DNA of 64,000 bases, from NCBI RefSeq assembly GCF_016863295.1, contig NZ_BOOP01000007.1, positions 1 through 64,000 of the forward strand, given 5' to 3'. A program made the translations under genes and the position numbers. Source of the stretch: Planotetraspora phitsanulokensis (GTDB lineage: Bacteria > Actinomycetota > Actinomycetes > Streptosporangiales > Streptosporangiaceae). This document shows, piece after piece, positions 16,370-24,271 of the stretch. The notes beneath the pieces were generated by a model. The model saw nothing but the letters and a program-made list of their open reading frames with translations, was not told the DNA's origin and made no database searches. Position 1 is the first letter of the stretch; the number at the start of each line of letters is the position of its first letter.

Positions 16370-18496
16370 TCAGCGGGTGAGCCGCAGGACGTTGGCGATG
16401 ATCCGGGCCCCGGCGCCGCCCTGGGTGGTGAGGATCGACTCGGGGTGGAACTGCACCCCGAACCGCCGGTTCTCCACGTCTTCGATCGCCATCGCCGCGC
16501 CGTCCTCGGTCGAGGCGGTGACGGTGAAACCGCGGACACCGGGCTCCTTCGCGTGCACGGAGTGGTACCGGGCGGCGACGAACTCCTCCGGCAGCCCTTC
16601 GAGCAGCGCGCTGCTCCCCTCGCGGCGGACGTGGCCGCGCTTTCCGTGCTCGGGGTACGGCAGCAGCTCCAGCGTGCCGCCCGCCTGCTCGACCATCGCC
16701 TGCAGACCGAGGCAGACACCGAAGACCGGCAGGCCCTTGGCGTACACCGCGTCGAGGAGGGCGGCGGCGCCGAAGTCGGACGGCCAGCCGGGACCGGGAG
16801 AGAGGACGACCAGAGTGGGTGCGATCTCCTCGACCATCTCCGGCGGGAAGCCGTGCCTCATGGTCACGACGGAGGCCCCCTGCTGCCGGAAGTAGTCGGC
16901 CAGGGTGTTGACGAACGAGTCCTCGTAGTCGACCAGCAGGACCTTGTGGCCGTCGCCGGGCAGGTCGGCTCCCCGGTCCGGCGCCGTCTCGGCCCGCTCA
17001 CGGCCGGCGGCGGCGAGCGCGGCCAGCAGGGCGCTGGCCTTGAGCTCGGTCTCCCGCTCCTCCGCGTCGGGGTCGGAGTCGTACAGCAGCGTCGCCCCCG
17101 CCCTGACGGCGGCGATCCCGTCGCGGATCTGGGCCGTCCGCAGGGTCAGGCCGGTGTTCATGGAGCCGTCGAAGCCGATGAAGCCGACGGCTCCGCCGTA
17201 CCAGCGGCGGGTGGTCTCCTCGTGGTCCTCGATGAACTGCATCGCCCACGTCTTCGGGGCCCCGGTGACGGTGACGGCCCACATGTGGGTGAGGAACGCG
17301 TCGAGCGCGTCGAACTCGGGGCGCAGGCGGCCCTCGATGTGGTCGACGGTGTGGATCAGGCGGGAGTACATCTCGATCTGCCGGCGGCCGATCACCTTCA
17401 CGCTGCCGGGGACGCAGATGCGCGACTTGTCGTTGCGGTCCACGTCGGTGCACATGGTCAGCTCGGACTCCTCCTTCACGCTGGACAGGAGGGTCCTGAT
17501 GGCCTCGGCGTCCTCGACCGGGTCGGCGCCCCTGGCGATCGTGCCGGAGATCGGGCACGTCTCGACCCGGTCGCCGGTCACCCGGACGTACATCTCGGGG
17601 GACGCGCCCACCAGGTGCTCGCCGTCGCCGAGGTTGAGCAGGAACTCGTACGGGGCCGGGTTGCTCGTGCGCAGGGACCGGTAGAAGCCGGAGGGGTCGG
17701 CGCAGGACGAGTGGAAGACCTGGCCCGGGACCACCTCGAACAGGTCGCCTCGCTTGAACTTCTCCTTGGCCGTGGCGACGATCTTCGCGTACGTCCCCTT
17801 TTCCGGATTTTTCGGTATTTCGGTGGGGGTGACCAGCGGAAAGCCGTCACCCGAGCGGTCCATGCCCCGGGTGGAGACGCCGTCGACGGTGAAGTCGTAG
17901 GTGTACTCCACGCTGGTCTCGCGGACCCGGTCGATCACGACGAGCCGGTCGGGGAGGTGGAGCACGAGGTCGCGCTGGTCCGCCGGGCGGCTGAGGCGGT
18001 AGCGGATCGGCTCGAACTGGAAGGCCAGGTCGTAGCCGAACGCGCCGTAGAGGCCCAGGTGCGGGTCGTCGCCCCGGAAGGCGGCGATCACCTCGCGGAT
18101 CGCGGTGAAGACCGTCGGCCGCCGGCTGCGGAACTCCTCGGGCAGCAGGTCCTCCGACTCGGCCACGTGGACCTCGACGTGCCCGGCGTCCGGCTCCGAC
18201 ACCGGCTTGCCCGCGGCGAGCAGGCAGGAGGCGATCACCGGCAGGACGACGCGGCCGCGTTCGTTGAGGGCACGGGCCGAGATCCGCCGCCCCCTCGCCA
18301 CGATCTCCACGCACGGATCGACGTAGCCGAAGGCCCATCGGCTGTAGCGGCCCGGATAGTCCATGCCGGAGGAGAACGCCCCGCCGCGGCGCTCCCCCAG
18401 GGCCGTCACGATCTCCTCGAGGGCCTCCTCGGGCACCTCACGCACGCCACGCTCGACCGCGACGCCCCCTGCGGTGGTATATCCGCTGGTCTCCAC
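16370..18496 (-). CDS. trpEG: Fused anthranilate synthase (TrpE-TrpG)
   Basis: A 708-residue bifunctional enzyme making anthranilate from chorismate and glutamine, the first step of tryptophan synthesis. The TrpE part (about 1-510) has the chorismate-binding core with RNDKSRICVPGSVKV, THMWAVTVTGAPK, AVGFIGFDG and RAGATLLYDSDP. The amidotransferase part (about 525-708) has the nucleophile in FGVCLGLQAMVE and the pair HPES. The same fusion occurs in PhzE, an aminodeoxyisochorismate synthase, but the tryptophan attenuator immediately upstream argues for tryptophan biosynthesis. The start is GTG 18496, with an AAAGGGGCGAGG stretch before it. No other trp genes follow, so it is a stand-alone committed-step gene regulated by attenuation. 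Confidence 0.92.
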   Translation of the reverse strand: METSGYTTAGGVAVERGVREVPEEALEEIVTALGERRGGAFSSGMDYPGRYSRWAFGYVDPCVEIVARGRRISARALNERGRVVLPVIASCLLAAGKPVSEPDAGHVEVHVAESEDLLPEEFRSRRPTVFTAIREVIAAFRGDDPHLGLYGAFGYDLAFQFEPIRYRLSRPADQRDLVLHLPDRLVVIDRVRETSVEYTYDFTVDGVSTRGMDRSGDGFPLVTPTEIPKNPEKGTYAKIVATAKEKFKRGDLFEVVPGQVFHSSCADPSGFYRSLRTSNPAPYEFLLNLGDGEHLVGASPEMYVRVTGDRVETCPISGTIARGADPVEDAEAIRTLLSSVKEESELTMCTDVDRNDKSRICVPGSVKVIGRRQIEMYSRLIHTVDHIEGRLRPEFDALDAFLTHMWAVTVTGAPKTWAMQFIEDHEETTRRWYGGAVGFIGFDGSMNTGLTLRTAQIRDGIAAVRAGATLLYDSDPDAEERETELKASALLAALAAAGRERAETAPDRGADLPGDGHKVLLVDYEDSFVNTLADYFRQQGASVVTMRHGFPPEMVEEIAPTLVVLSPGPGWPSDFGAAALLDAVYAKGLPVFGVCLGLQAMVEQAGGTLELLPYPEHGKRGHVRREGSSALLEGLPEEFVAARYHSVHAKEPGVRGFTVTASTEDGAAMAIEDVENRRFGVQFHPESILTTQGGAGARIIANVLRLTR

Positions 18497-18544
18497 TGCC
18501 TCGCCCCTTTAAGTCGTATGCCCCGGGGGCGGACACACAGAAAA

Positions 18545-18564
18545 GGCCGCCTCTCGGGGCGGCC
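18545..18564 (-). terminator. Attenuator terminator of trpEG
   Basis: On the minus strand, GGCCGCC, a six-base loop and GGCGGCC form a perfect 7-bp GC stem followed at once by TTTTCT, a classic intrinsic terminator. It ends about 45 bases before the trpEG start. Its first arm can instead pair with bases 18591-18596, giving an antiterminator. Confidence 0.88.
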
Positions 18565-18588
18565 AGTCGATCTGCTCACAACGAACTC

Positions 18589-18608
18589 GCGCCGCCTGCT
18601 AGCGGCGC
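18589..18608 (-). promoter_or_regulatory. Attenuator 1:2 pause hairpin of the trp leader
   Basis: GCGCCGC (minus strand) pairs perfectly with GCGGCGC across a six-base loop that contains the leader stop codon. A ribosome stalled at the Trp codons just upstream would block this stem and free its distal arm. That arm (18591-18597) is complementary to the terminator arm at 18558-18563, the expected antiterminator switch. Confidence 0.8.
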
Positions 18609-18637
18609 CACCACTGAAGTGATGCGGAAGTTCGCAT
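18599..18637 (-). CDS. trpL: trp leader peptide
   Basis: A 12-codon reading frame, MRTSASLQWWRR, with tandem tryptophan codons at 18608-18613, then TAG. It sits upstream of a pause hairpin, a mutually exclusive antiterminator and an intrinsic terminator, all preceding the fused anthranilate synthase. The architecture is that of transcription attenuation: with scarce charged tRNA-Trp the ribosome stalls at the two Trp codons and transcription reads into trpEG. The ribosome site is weak (TGGCGG). Leader peptides with consecutive Trp codons are known before trpE genes in Streptomyces and fused trpE(G) genes in rhizobia. The assignment rests on the complete set of elements rather than on sequence similarity. 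Confidence 0.85.
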   Translation of the reverse strand: MRTSASLQWWRR

Positions 18638-18770
18638 GCCGCCAGGGTAGCGGTGCGCGTCGTGATCAGGCAACGCGGCAATACGATCATGTAAATGGAC
18701 AAACAGGACGATAGACCCCAAGAAGGCACAGAGTATTGATATTCTGTTACCAAGAGGTTAAGGAGGCGGC

Positions 18771-20417
18771 GTGGCTTACCTGCCTGTTCCCCGGCTACCC
18801 GTCCCGCGGTTGCCGGTCCCCCGCCCACCCGGTGTGCCTCGGCGCGTACGGGTGAGGCGGGACATTCCCGTTCCGATGCCGGACGGCGTGGCGCTGCTGG
18901 CCGACCACTACATCCCCGTGGGCGCCCACCAGCCGCCGGCCATCCTGATCCGCACGCCGTACGGCAGGGCCGGGGTTTTCGGCTGGCTGTACGGCTGGAC
19001 GTTCGCCCGCCACGGGTTCCAGGTGATCATTCAGAGCTGCCGCGGGGGCTTCGGCTCGGGCGGCCTGCTCGACCCGCTGGGCGACGAGCGCGAGGACGGG
19101 CTCGCGACGGTCCGCTGGATGCGCGGCCAGCCCTGGTACGGCGGCGGCTTCGCCATGCACGGCCCCTCCTACCTCGGCTACAACCAGTGGGCGATCGCCT
19201 CGGAGACGCCCGATCTCATGGCCATGGCGACCCAGGTCACCGCCTCGAACTTCCGGGACGCGGCCTACGTCGGCGGGGCGTTCGCGCTGGAGTCCTCGCT
19301 GATCTGGACCACGCTGACCACCCAGATGGAGGGCCGCCTCGGCGGCATGGCGGCGCTGACCGCCCCGTGGCGGACGCGGCGCGCCGTCCTGTCGGGACGC
19401 CCGTTGTCGGAGCTCGACCTCGCGTCCGCGGGGCGGCCCATGCCGTTCTTCCAGGAACTGCTGGCCAACCACTCCGACCCGGCCTCGGCGTACTGGAAGA
19501 AGAGGGACTTCTCGGCCACCGTGGGCGAGGTGACGGCCGAGGTCACGATGACCGGCGGCTGGTACGACGTGTTCCTCCCGTGGCAGCTCAAGGACTACGC
19601 GGCCATGCGGGCGGCCGGGCGGCAGCCGTACCTCACGATCGGGCCCTGGTACCACGCCGACATCCGGCACGGCAGGGTCTCGAACACCGACGCCCTCGCC
19701 TGGTTCCGCGCGCACCTCATGGGCGACTACTCCGGGCTGCGGGCCTCGCCCGTCCGGCTCTACGTGACCGGCGCGAACGAGTGGCGGGACTTCCCCGACT
19801 GGCCGGTGGCGGGCACGCATCCGGTCCGCTGGCATCTCCAGCCCGGTTTCGGGCTGTCGCGGGACAACCCGGCGGAGTCCCCGCCGGACGAATACCGCTA
19901 CGACCCGGCCAACCCGACCCCGGTGATCGGGGGCCCGGTGCTGATCGGCAACTCCGAGCCGCGCGACAACCGGCGGCTGGAGTCCCGTAAAGACATGCTC
20001 GTCTACACGTCGCACGTGCTGGCCGAGGACACCGACGTGATCGGGCCGGTGACGGCCGAGCTGTACCTGCGGTCGAGCCGGGAGCACACCGACATGGTGG
20101 TGCGGATCTGCGACGTCCACCCCGACGGGTCGTCGATGAACGTGTGCGAGGGGGTCCGGCGGCTGACGCCCTCGGTGCCCGCCGACGGGGACGGCGTGCG
20201 CCGGGTGGAGGTCGACCTGTGGCCGATGGGCCACCGGTTCCGCCGCGGCCACCGGATCCGCGTGCATGTGGCGAGCGGGGCCTACCCGCGGATCGCCCGG
20301 AACCCGGGGACCGGCGACCCCCTGCCCTTCGGCGCCACCATGTACCCCTCCGACCAGGAGATCCTGCACACCCCCGCCCACCCCAGCGCGGTGATCCTCC
20401 CCCACCTCCCCCAATGA
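18771..20417 (+). CDS. CocE/NonD-family alpha/beta hydrolase
   Basis: A 548-residue hydrolase of the X-Pro dipeptidyl-peptidase/cocaine-esterase family. The N-terminal catalytic domain has the RTPYGRAG segment, CRGGFGSGG, the nucleophile elbow GPSYLGYNQWAIA and the later DIRHG histidine region. The C-terminal jelly-roll domain starts near residue 350 and includes TAELYLRSSREHTDMVVRICDVHPDG. The extreme N-terminus holds three short LPVPRLPVPR-like repeats before the conserved start. No signal peptide is visible, so it is probably cytosolic. Its GTG 18771 has AGGAGG 4 bases upstream. It is divergent from the trp leader. Substrate unknown; members cleave esters or acyl-peptides. Confidence 0.87.
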   Translation: MAYLPVPRLPVPRLPVPRPPGVPRRVRVRRDIPVPMPDGVALLADHYIPVGAHQPPAILIRTPYGRAGVFGWLYGWTFARHGFQVIIQSCRGGFGSGGLLDPLGDEREDGLATVRWMRGQPWYGGGFAMHGPSYLGYNQWAIASETPDLMAMATQVTASNFRDAAYVGGAFALESSLIWTTLTTQMEGRLGGMAALTAPWRTRRAVLSGRPLSELDLASAGRPMPFFQELLANHSDPASAYWKKRDFSATVGEVTAEVTMTGGWYDVFLPWQLKDYAAMRAAGRQPYLTIGPWYHADIRHGRVSNTDALAWFRAHLMGDYSGLRASPVRLYVTGANEWRDFPDWPVAGTHPVRWHLQPGFGLSRDNPAESPPDEYRYDPANPTPVIGGPVLIGNSEPRDNRRLESRKDMLVYTSHVLAEDTDVIGPVTAELYLRSSREHTDMVVRICDVHPDGSSMNVCEGVRRLTPSVPADGDGVRRVEVDLWPMGHRFRRGHRIRVHVASGAYPRIARNPGTGDPLPFGATMYPSDQEILHTPAHPSAVILPHLPQ

Positions 20418-20430
20418 CACCGATTTGGGT

Positions 20431-20597
20431 GTGATCATGCACAGGTTCGGCGAGGTGCCCTCCGACGTGCCCCTTCCCTCGCCGTGATCATGCACGGGTT
20501 CGGCTGCGGGGCCTGCGAGCTGCGCGAACGCCGACCGTGATCATGCGGGGGATTCAGGGAGGTTGCGGGGGTGACCGCCGAATGTGTGCATGATCAC
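20431..20597. repeat. Regularly spaced GTGATCATGCAC repeats
   Basis: The 12-mer occurs at 20431-20442, 20484-20495 and, truncated to GTGATCATGC, at 20537-20546. It appears once in reverse complement at 20586-20597. The first three are exactly 53 bases apart, and the first two share the extension (A/G)GGTTCGG. They fill most of the 292-base gap between the CocE-like hydrolase and the DUF3311/symporter operon, whose promoter must also lie there. No open reading frame is convincing in the gap. The function could be a multi-copy operator or a remnant interspersed element. Confidence 0.75.
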
Positions 20598-20709
20598 ACA
20601 CCGGAGAGGGTCGCTCGTCGCGGCAACACGACCGTTTGGCGATCAGCGATCCCTCCCGTTCACTGGGGACTTTACGCTGCGGATCAGTTCGTGTCCGAAG
20701 GAGCGTGCG

Positions 20710-20913
20710 ATGACCACCCCCCGCACTGATCGCAGTCCATGGAACTGGTTGCTCCTGCTGCCGATCGCCGTCCCCCTGATACCGGCCCTGTTCAACGCGG
20801 TCGAGCCGCGACTGTTCGGCATCCCGCTGTTCTACTGGCTGCAGCTCGCCTTCGTCCTCCTCAGCGTCGCCGTGACCCTGGTCGTCTACCACATGACGAG
20901 GAGGGCCCGGTGA
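20710..20913 (+). CDS. DUF3311 small membrane protein
   Basis: A 67-residue protein with two hydrophobic segments, WLLLLPIAVPLIPALFN and WLQLAFVLLSVAVTLVVYHM, as in the DUF3311 family. Members are almost always encoded immediately before sodium:solute symporters, as here. The two genes overlap by four bases (GTGA), and the small protein is probably an accessory subunit. ATG 20710 follows GAAGGAGCGTGCG, with AAGGAG in good position. It is the first gene of the operon. Confidence 0.9.
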   Translation: MTTPRTDRSPWNWLLLLPIAVPLIPALFNAVEPRLFGIPLFYWLQLAFVLLSVAVTLVVYHMTRRAR

Positions 20914-22496
20914 CCACCGAGATCGTCATCTTCACCGTCCTGTTCCTCATCGTCAGCGGCATGGGCTTCGTGGCCTCCCGCTGGCGCCGGCCCGACGACA
21001 TCGCGAGCCTCCACGAATGGGGGCTGGGCGGCCGCAACTTCGGCTCGTGGATCACGTGGTTCCTCGTCGGAGGCGACCTCTACACGGCCTACACGTTCGT
21101 GGCGGTGCCCGCCCTCGTGTTCGGCGCGGGCGCGACGGGCTTCTTCGCCGTGCCGTACACGGTGATCGTCTACCCCCTGGTCATGATCGTGCTGATCCGC
21201 CTCTGGTCGGTGTCGCACGTGCACGGGCTGGTCACACCGGCCGACTTCGTGCGGGCGAGGTTCGGCTCGCCCACCCTGGCGCTGCTCGTCGCCGTCACGG
21301 GCATCGTGGCGACCATGCCGTACATCGCCCTGCAGTTGGTCGGCATCGAGGCGGTCCTGAAGACGATGGGCGTGACCGGCGACCTTCCGCTCATCATCGC
21401 CTTCGCGATCCTCGCCGCCTACACCTACCAGTCCGGGCTGCGCGCCCCCGCGCTGATCGCCTTCGTCAAGGACATCCTCATCTACGTGGTGATCCTGGTG
21501 GCGGTCATCTACATCCCGGCGCAGCTGGGCGGCTGGGGATCGATCTTCGACGCGGCCCAGGCCAAGTTCGACGCCACGCCCGCGCCCACCGACGGCGTCC
21601 TGCTCAACGCCAACAACCAGCTCCAGTACGTCACGCTGGCGCTGGGCTCGGCGCTCGCGCTGTTCCTCTACCCTCACAGCGTCACCGGCGTGCTGGCCTC
21701 CAAGAACCGTGACGTGATCAAGCGCAACATGTCCGCGCTGCCCGCCTACAGCGTGCTGCTGGGCCTGATCGCGCTGCTCGGCTACATGGCCATCGCAGCG
21801 GGGGTGGAACCGATCGGCACCGACGTGAACACGGTCGTGCCGCAGCTGTTCGACCGGATGTTCCCCGACTGGTTCGCCGGCGTGGCGTTCGCCGCGGTCG
21901 GCATCGGGGCGCTCGTGCCCGCCGCGATCATGTCGATCGCCGCCGCCAACCTGTTCACCCGGAACATCTACCGCGAGTACATCAAGCGGGACGCCACGGA
22001 CGCGCAGGAGGCCGCGGCCAGCAAGATCGCCTCGCTGGTGGTGAAGGTGGGCGCGGTGCTGTTCATCCTGCTCATCGATCCGCAGTTCTCGATCGACCTG
22101 CAGCTGATCGGCGGCGTCATCATCCTGCAGACGCTTCCGTCCGTCGCCCTCGGCCTGTTCACCCGGTGGTTCCACCGGGCCGGCCTGATCGCCGGATGGA
22201 CCGCGGGCATGGCCGCGGGCATGCTGATGCTGTACAACATCGCCAACCCCGCGACCAACCACGCCCACTTCGGCAGTTCGGCGTTCGCCCTGTCCAAGCT
22301 GGGCCTGGACACCAAGATGACGATCTACGCCGGTTTCCTGGCGCTCGCCGTCAACCTGATCGTCGCGCTGCTCGGCACGCTCATCGCGCGGTCCGCCAAG
22401 CTCGCCGACGGTCCCGACGCCACCCGCACCGACGACTACACGGCCGACCAGGGCGACCCCCGGGTGCACGATCTCGAGGTCACCAGCTCCACCTGA
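20910..22496 (+). CDS. Sodium:solute symporter (monocarboxylate/MctP-like)
   Basis: A 528-residue transporter of the solute:sodium symporter family with thirteen or so hydrophobic helices. Family landmarks include the N-terminal GGRNFGSWITWFLVGGDLYTAYTFVAVP, the SGLRAPALIAFVKDILIY segment and the LFLYPHSVTGVLASKNRD loop. The pairing with DUF3311 is typical of MctP-type carriers, which take up lactate, pyruvate, acetate or other short monocarboxylates. The substrate is not fixed by sequence. GTG 20910 overlaps the DUF3311 stop, and the GAGGAGGG ribosome site sits within that gene's last codons. The C-terminus ends in a charged cytoplasmic tail of about 40 residues. Confidence 0.9.
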   Translation: MTTEIVIFTVLFLIVSGMGFVASRWRRPDDIASLHEWGLGGRNFGSWITWFLVGGDLYTAYTFVAVPALVFGAGATGFFAVPYTVIVYPLVMIVLIRLWSVSHVHGLVTPADFVRARFGSPTLALLVAVTGIVATMPYIALQLVGIEAVLKTMGVTGDLPLIIAFAILAAYTYQSGLRAPALIAFVKDILIYVVILVAVIYIPAQLGGWGSIFDAAQAKFDATPAPTDGVLLNANNQLQYVTLALGSALALFLYPHSVTGVLASKNRDVIKRNMSALPAYSVLLGLIALLGYMAIAAGVEPIGTDVNTVVPQLFDRMFPDWFAGVAFAAVGIGALVPAAIMSIAAANLFTRNIYREYIKRDATDAQEAAASKIASLVVKVGAVLFILLIDPQFSIDLQLIGGVIILQTLPSVALGLFTRWFHRAGLIAGWTAGMAAGMLMLYNIANPATNHAHFGSSAFALSKLGLDTKMTIYAGFLALAVNLIVALLGTLIARSAKLADGPDATRTDDYTADQGDPRVHDLEVTSST

Positions 22497-22583
22497 CCAG
22501 CCGGATCTCCCCGGCGTGCGGCCGATCCGTGCGCCGGGGAAAATCCGTTGCGGCGCGTCCGCGCGCCCGCGCACCCTGGACGG

Positions 22584-23303
22584 GTGGCGATTCTCCAGGC
22601 GGACCTGCTCGCCAAGCGTTTCGGTCCCGTGACGGCGGTCGACGAAGTCAGTCTCACGGTCGCCGAAGGCGAGATCGCCGGACTGCTCGGGCCGAACGGC
22701 GCGGGGAAGTCCACGACGCTGCACATGCTGCTCGGGCTCGTCACGCCCGACTCGGGCCGGATCAGGATCTTCGGCCTCGACCTGGAACGGCACCGCACGG
22801 AGGTCCTGAACCAGGTCAACTTCTCCGCGAGCTACCTGGGCCTGCCGGGCGTGCTCCAGGTGCGCGAGGTCCTCGACGCGTTCGCCCGCCTGTACGGCCT
22901 GCGCCGCCCGGCGGTGACGGTCGCGGAGGTCGCCGAGCTGCTGGAGATCGGTCCCCTGCTCCGGCGCAAGGTCATCGACCTGTCGTCGGGGCAGCAGACC
23001 CGCGTCCAGCTGGCCAAGGCGCTGCTGAACAGGCCGAAACTGCTGATCCTCGACGAGCCCACCGCGGCGCTCGACCCGGACGCGGGCGACCGCATCCGGA
23101 ACCTGCTCGTCGGCGTGGCGAGGGAGTGGGGCGGCGCCATGCTGATCACCTCGCACAACATGCGCGAGGTCGAGCGGATGTGCGACCGCATCCACTTCAT
23201 GTCGGGCGGGCGGATCATCGCGACGGGCACGGCCGCCGAGCTCGCCGACCTCTTCGACGTGGCGGACCTCGAAGAGGTCTTCCTCAAGGTCGCCCGGCAG
23301 TGA
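22584..23303 (+). CDS. ABC-2 exporter ATP-binding protein
   Basis: A 239-residue ATPase. Walker A is GPNGAGKSTT near residue 36, the signature is DLSSGQQTRVQLAKALL (the variant SSGQQ), Walker B is LLILDEPTAALDP, and the H-loop is in TSHNMREVERM. The segment ends just after the core with no accessory domain. The family start VAILQADLLAKRFG favours GTG 22584. An in-frame TTG at 22548 has a better ribosome site (GGGGA) and cannot be excluded. The gene precedes its permease by 37 bases. The cargo is unknown. Confidence 0.9.
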   Translation: MAILQADLLAKRFGPVTAVDEVSLTVAEGEIAGLLGPNGAGKSTTLHMLLGLVTPDSGRIRIFGLDLERHRTEVLNQVNFSASYLGLPGVLQVREVLDAFARLYGLRRPAVTVAEVAELLEIGPLLRRKVIDLSSGQQTRVQLAKALLNRPKLLILDEPTAALDPDAGDRIRNLLVGVAREWGGAMLITSHNMREVERMCDRIHFMSGGRIIATGTAAELADLFDVADLEEVFLKVARQ

Positions 23304-23340
23304 TCCGGGGATCCCACGATCCGCGGAGCGGAGGAAAGCG

Positions 23341-24162
23341 ATGACCACGACGGCCTTCCCCCCGTTGAGCGCGGCGGCCCGGCGCCGCCGGATCGGCGGG
23401 GTCGTCCGCCGCGACCTGGCGGCGCTGCGCCGCAGCCCGATCCGGATCTTCGAGATCGTCTTCTGGCCGACGGTCGAGCTCGTGGTGTGGGGGTTCGTGA
23501 CGGTGTACCTCCGGGCAGGCGACGTCCCGTTCATCGTGTCGGCGCTGCTCGGCGCCGTGCTGCTGTGGCAGATCCTCCACCGGGCGTCCAACGAGGTGTC
23601 CATGGGGTTCCTCGAGGACATCTGGTCGCGCAACCTGCTGAACATGCACGTCACCCCGCTGACGGCGGCGGAGTACCTGAGCGGGCTCGTGGTGTTCTCC
23701 CTCACCAAGGTGGTCTTCAGCGTCGCCGTGATGGGCACGCTGGCGTACGTCCTCTACGGGTTCGGGATCCTGACGGTCGGCGTGGCGCTCGTGCCGTTCA
23801 TGGCGGTGCTGCTCGTGCTCGGCTGGGCCCTCGCCATCGCCGCGATCTCCTGTGTGCTGCGTTTCGGCGAGGGCGCCCAGGTGATCGCGTGGAGCCTCGT
23901 CTTCGTGTTCCAGCCGATCGCGGGGGTCTTCTATCCGGTGTCCGTGTTGCCGTCGGGCCTCCAGGTGGTCGCCTGGTTCGTCCCGGCGACCCACGTCTTC
24001 CAGGGGATGCGGGACGTGCTCGGCGGGGCCGCGATCCCGTGGGACCGGATGGCCGCGGCGGCCGCGCTCGACGTCGTGTACGTCGCCCTGGCCCTCGGGC
24101 TCTACACGGTGACCCTCCGGCACGCCCGCGCGAAGGGGCGTCTGTCCCGTTTCGGCGAGTGA
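23341..24162 (+). CDS. ABC-2 exporter permease
   Basis: A 273-residue membrane protein with six hydrophobic segments and the ABC-2 core: GVVRRDLAALRRSPIRIFEI, then SMGFLEDIWSRNLLNMHVTPLTAAEYL, and the conserved terminal QPIAGVFYPVSVLPSGLQ followed by WFVPATHVFQGMRDVLGG. The last motif is diagnostic of drug/polysaccharide ABC-2 permeases. It is the partner of the preceding ATPase. ATG 23341 follows GGAGGAAAGCG. The pair is separated by 109 bases from the NDH-2 gene, which probably has its own promoter. Confidence 0.9.
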   Translation: MTTTAFPPLSAAARRRRIGGVVRRDLAALRRSPIRIFEIVFWPTVELVVWGFVTVYLRAGDVPFIVSALLGAVLLWQILHRASNEVSMGFLEDIWSRNLLNMHVTPLTAAEYLSGLVVFSLTKVVFSVAVMGTLAYVLYGFGILTVGVALVPFMAVLLVLGWALAIAAISCVLRFGEGAQVIAWSLVFVFQPIAGVFYPVSVLPSGLQVVAWFVPATHVFQGMRDVLGGAAIPWDRMAAAAALDVVYVALALGLYTVTLRHARAKGRLSRFGE

Positions 24163-24271
24163 GTGTCACATTCCGGCCCGCCGAATCGTCTTCCCTATGT
24201 CCTTGGACGGTCGATCTGTAATAAAAGGGGCAGGCAGCCAAGGGCAGCCGATTCCGCGAACCCGGGAGAAC

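Noticed and set aside
16370-18496. PhzE (aminodeoxyisochorismate synthase) instead of anthranilate synthase
   Set aside because: No phenazine genes are near, and the tryptophan attenuator directly upstream favours anthranilate synthase.
20431-20597. CRISPR or attachment-site array
   Set aside because: The repeats are 12 bases, of mixed orientation, and the interspersed sequence is not spacer-like. No cas genes or integrase are present.
20886-23738. A 950-residue minus-strand frame opposite the symporter and ABC genes
   Set aside because: It overlaps three well-supported plus-strand genes and has only low-complexity His/Arg/Gly-rich sequence.
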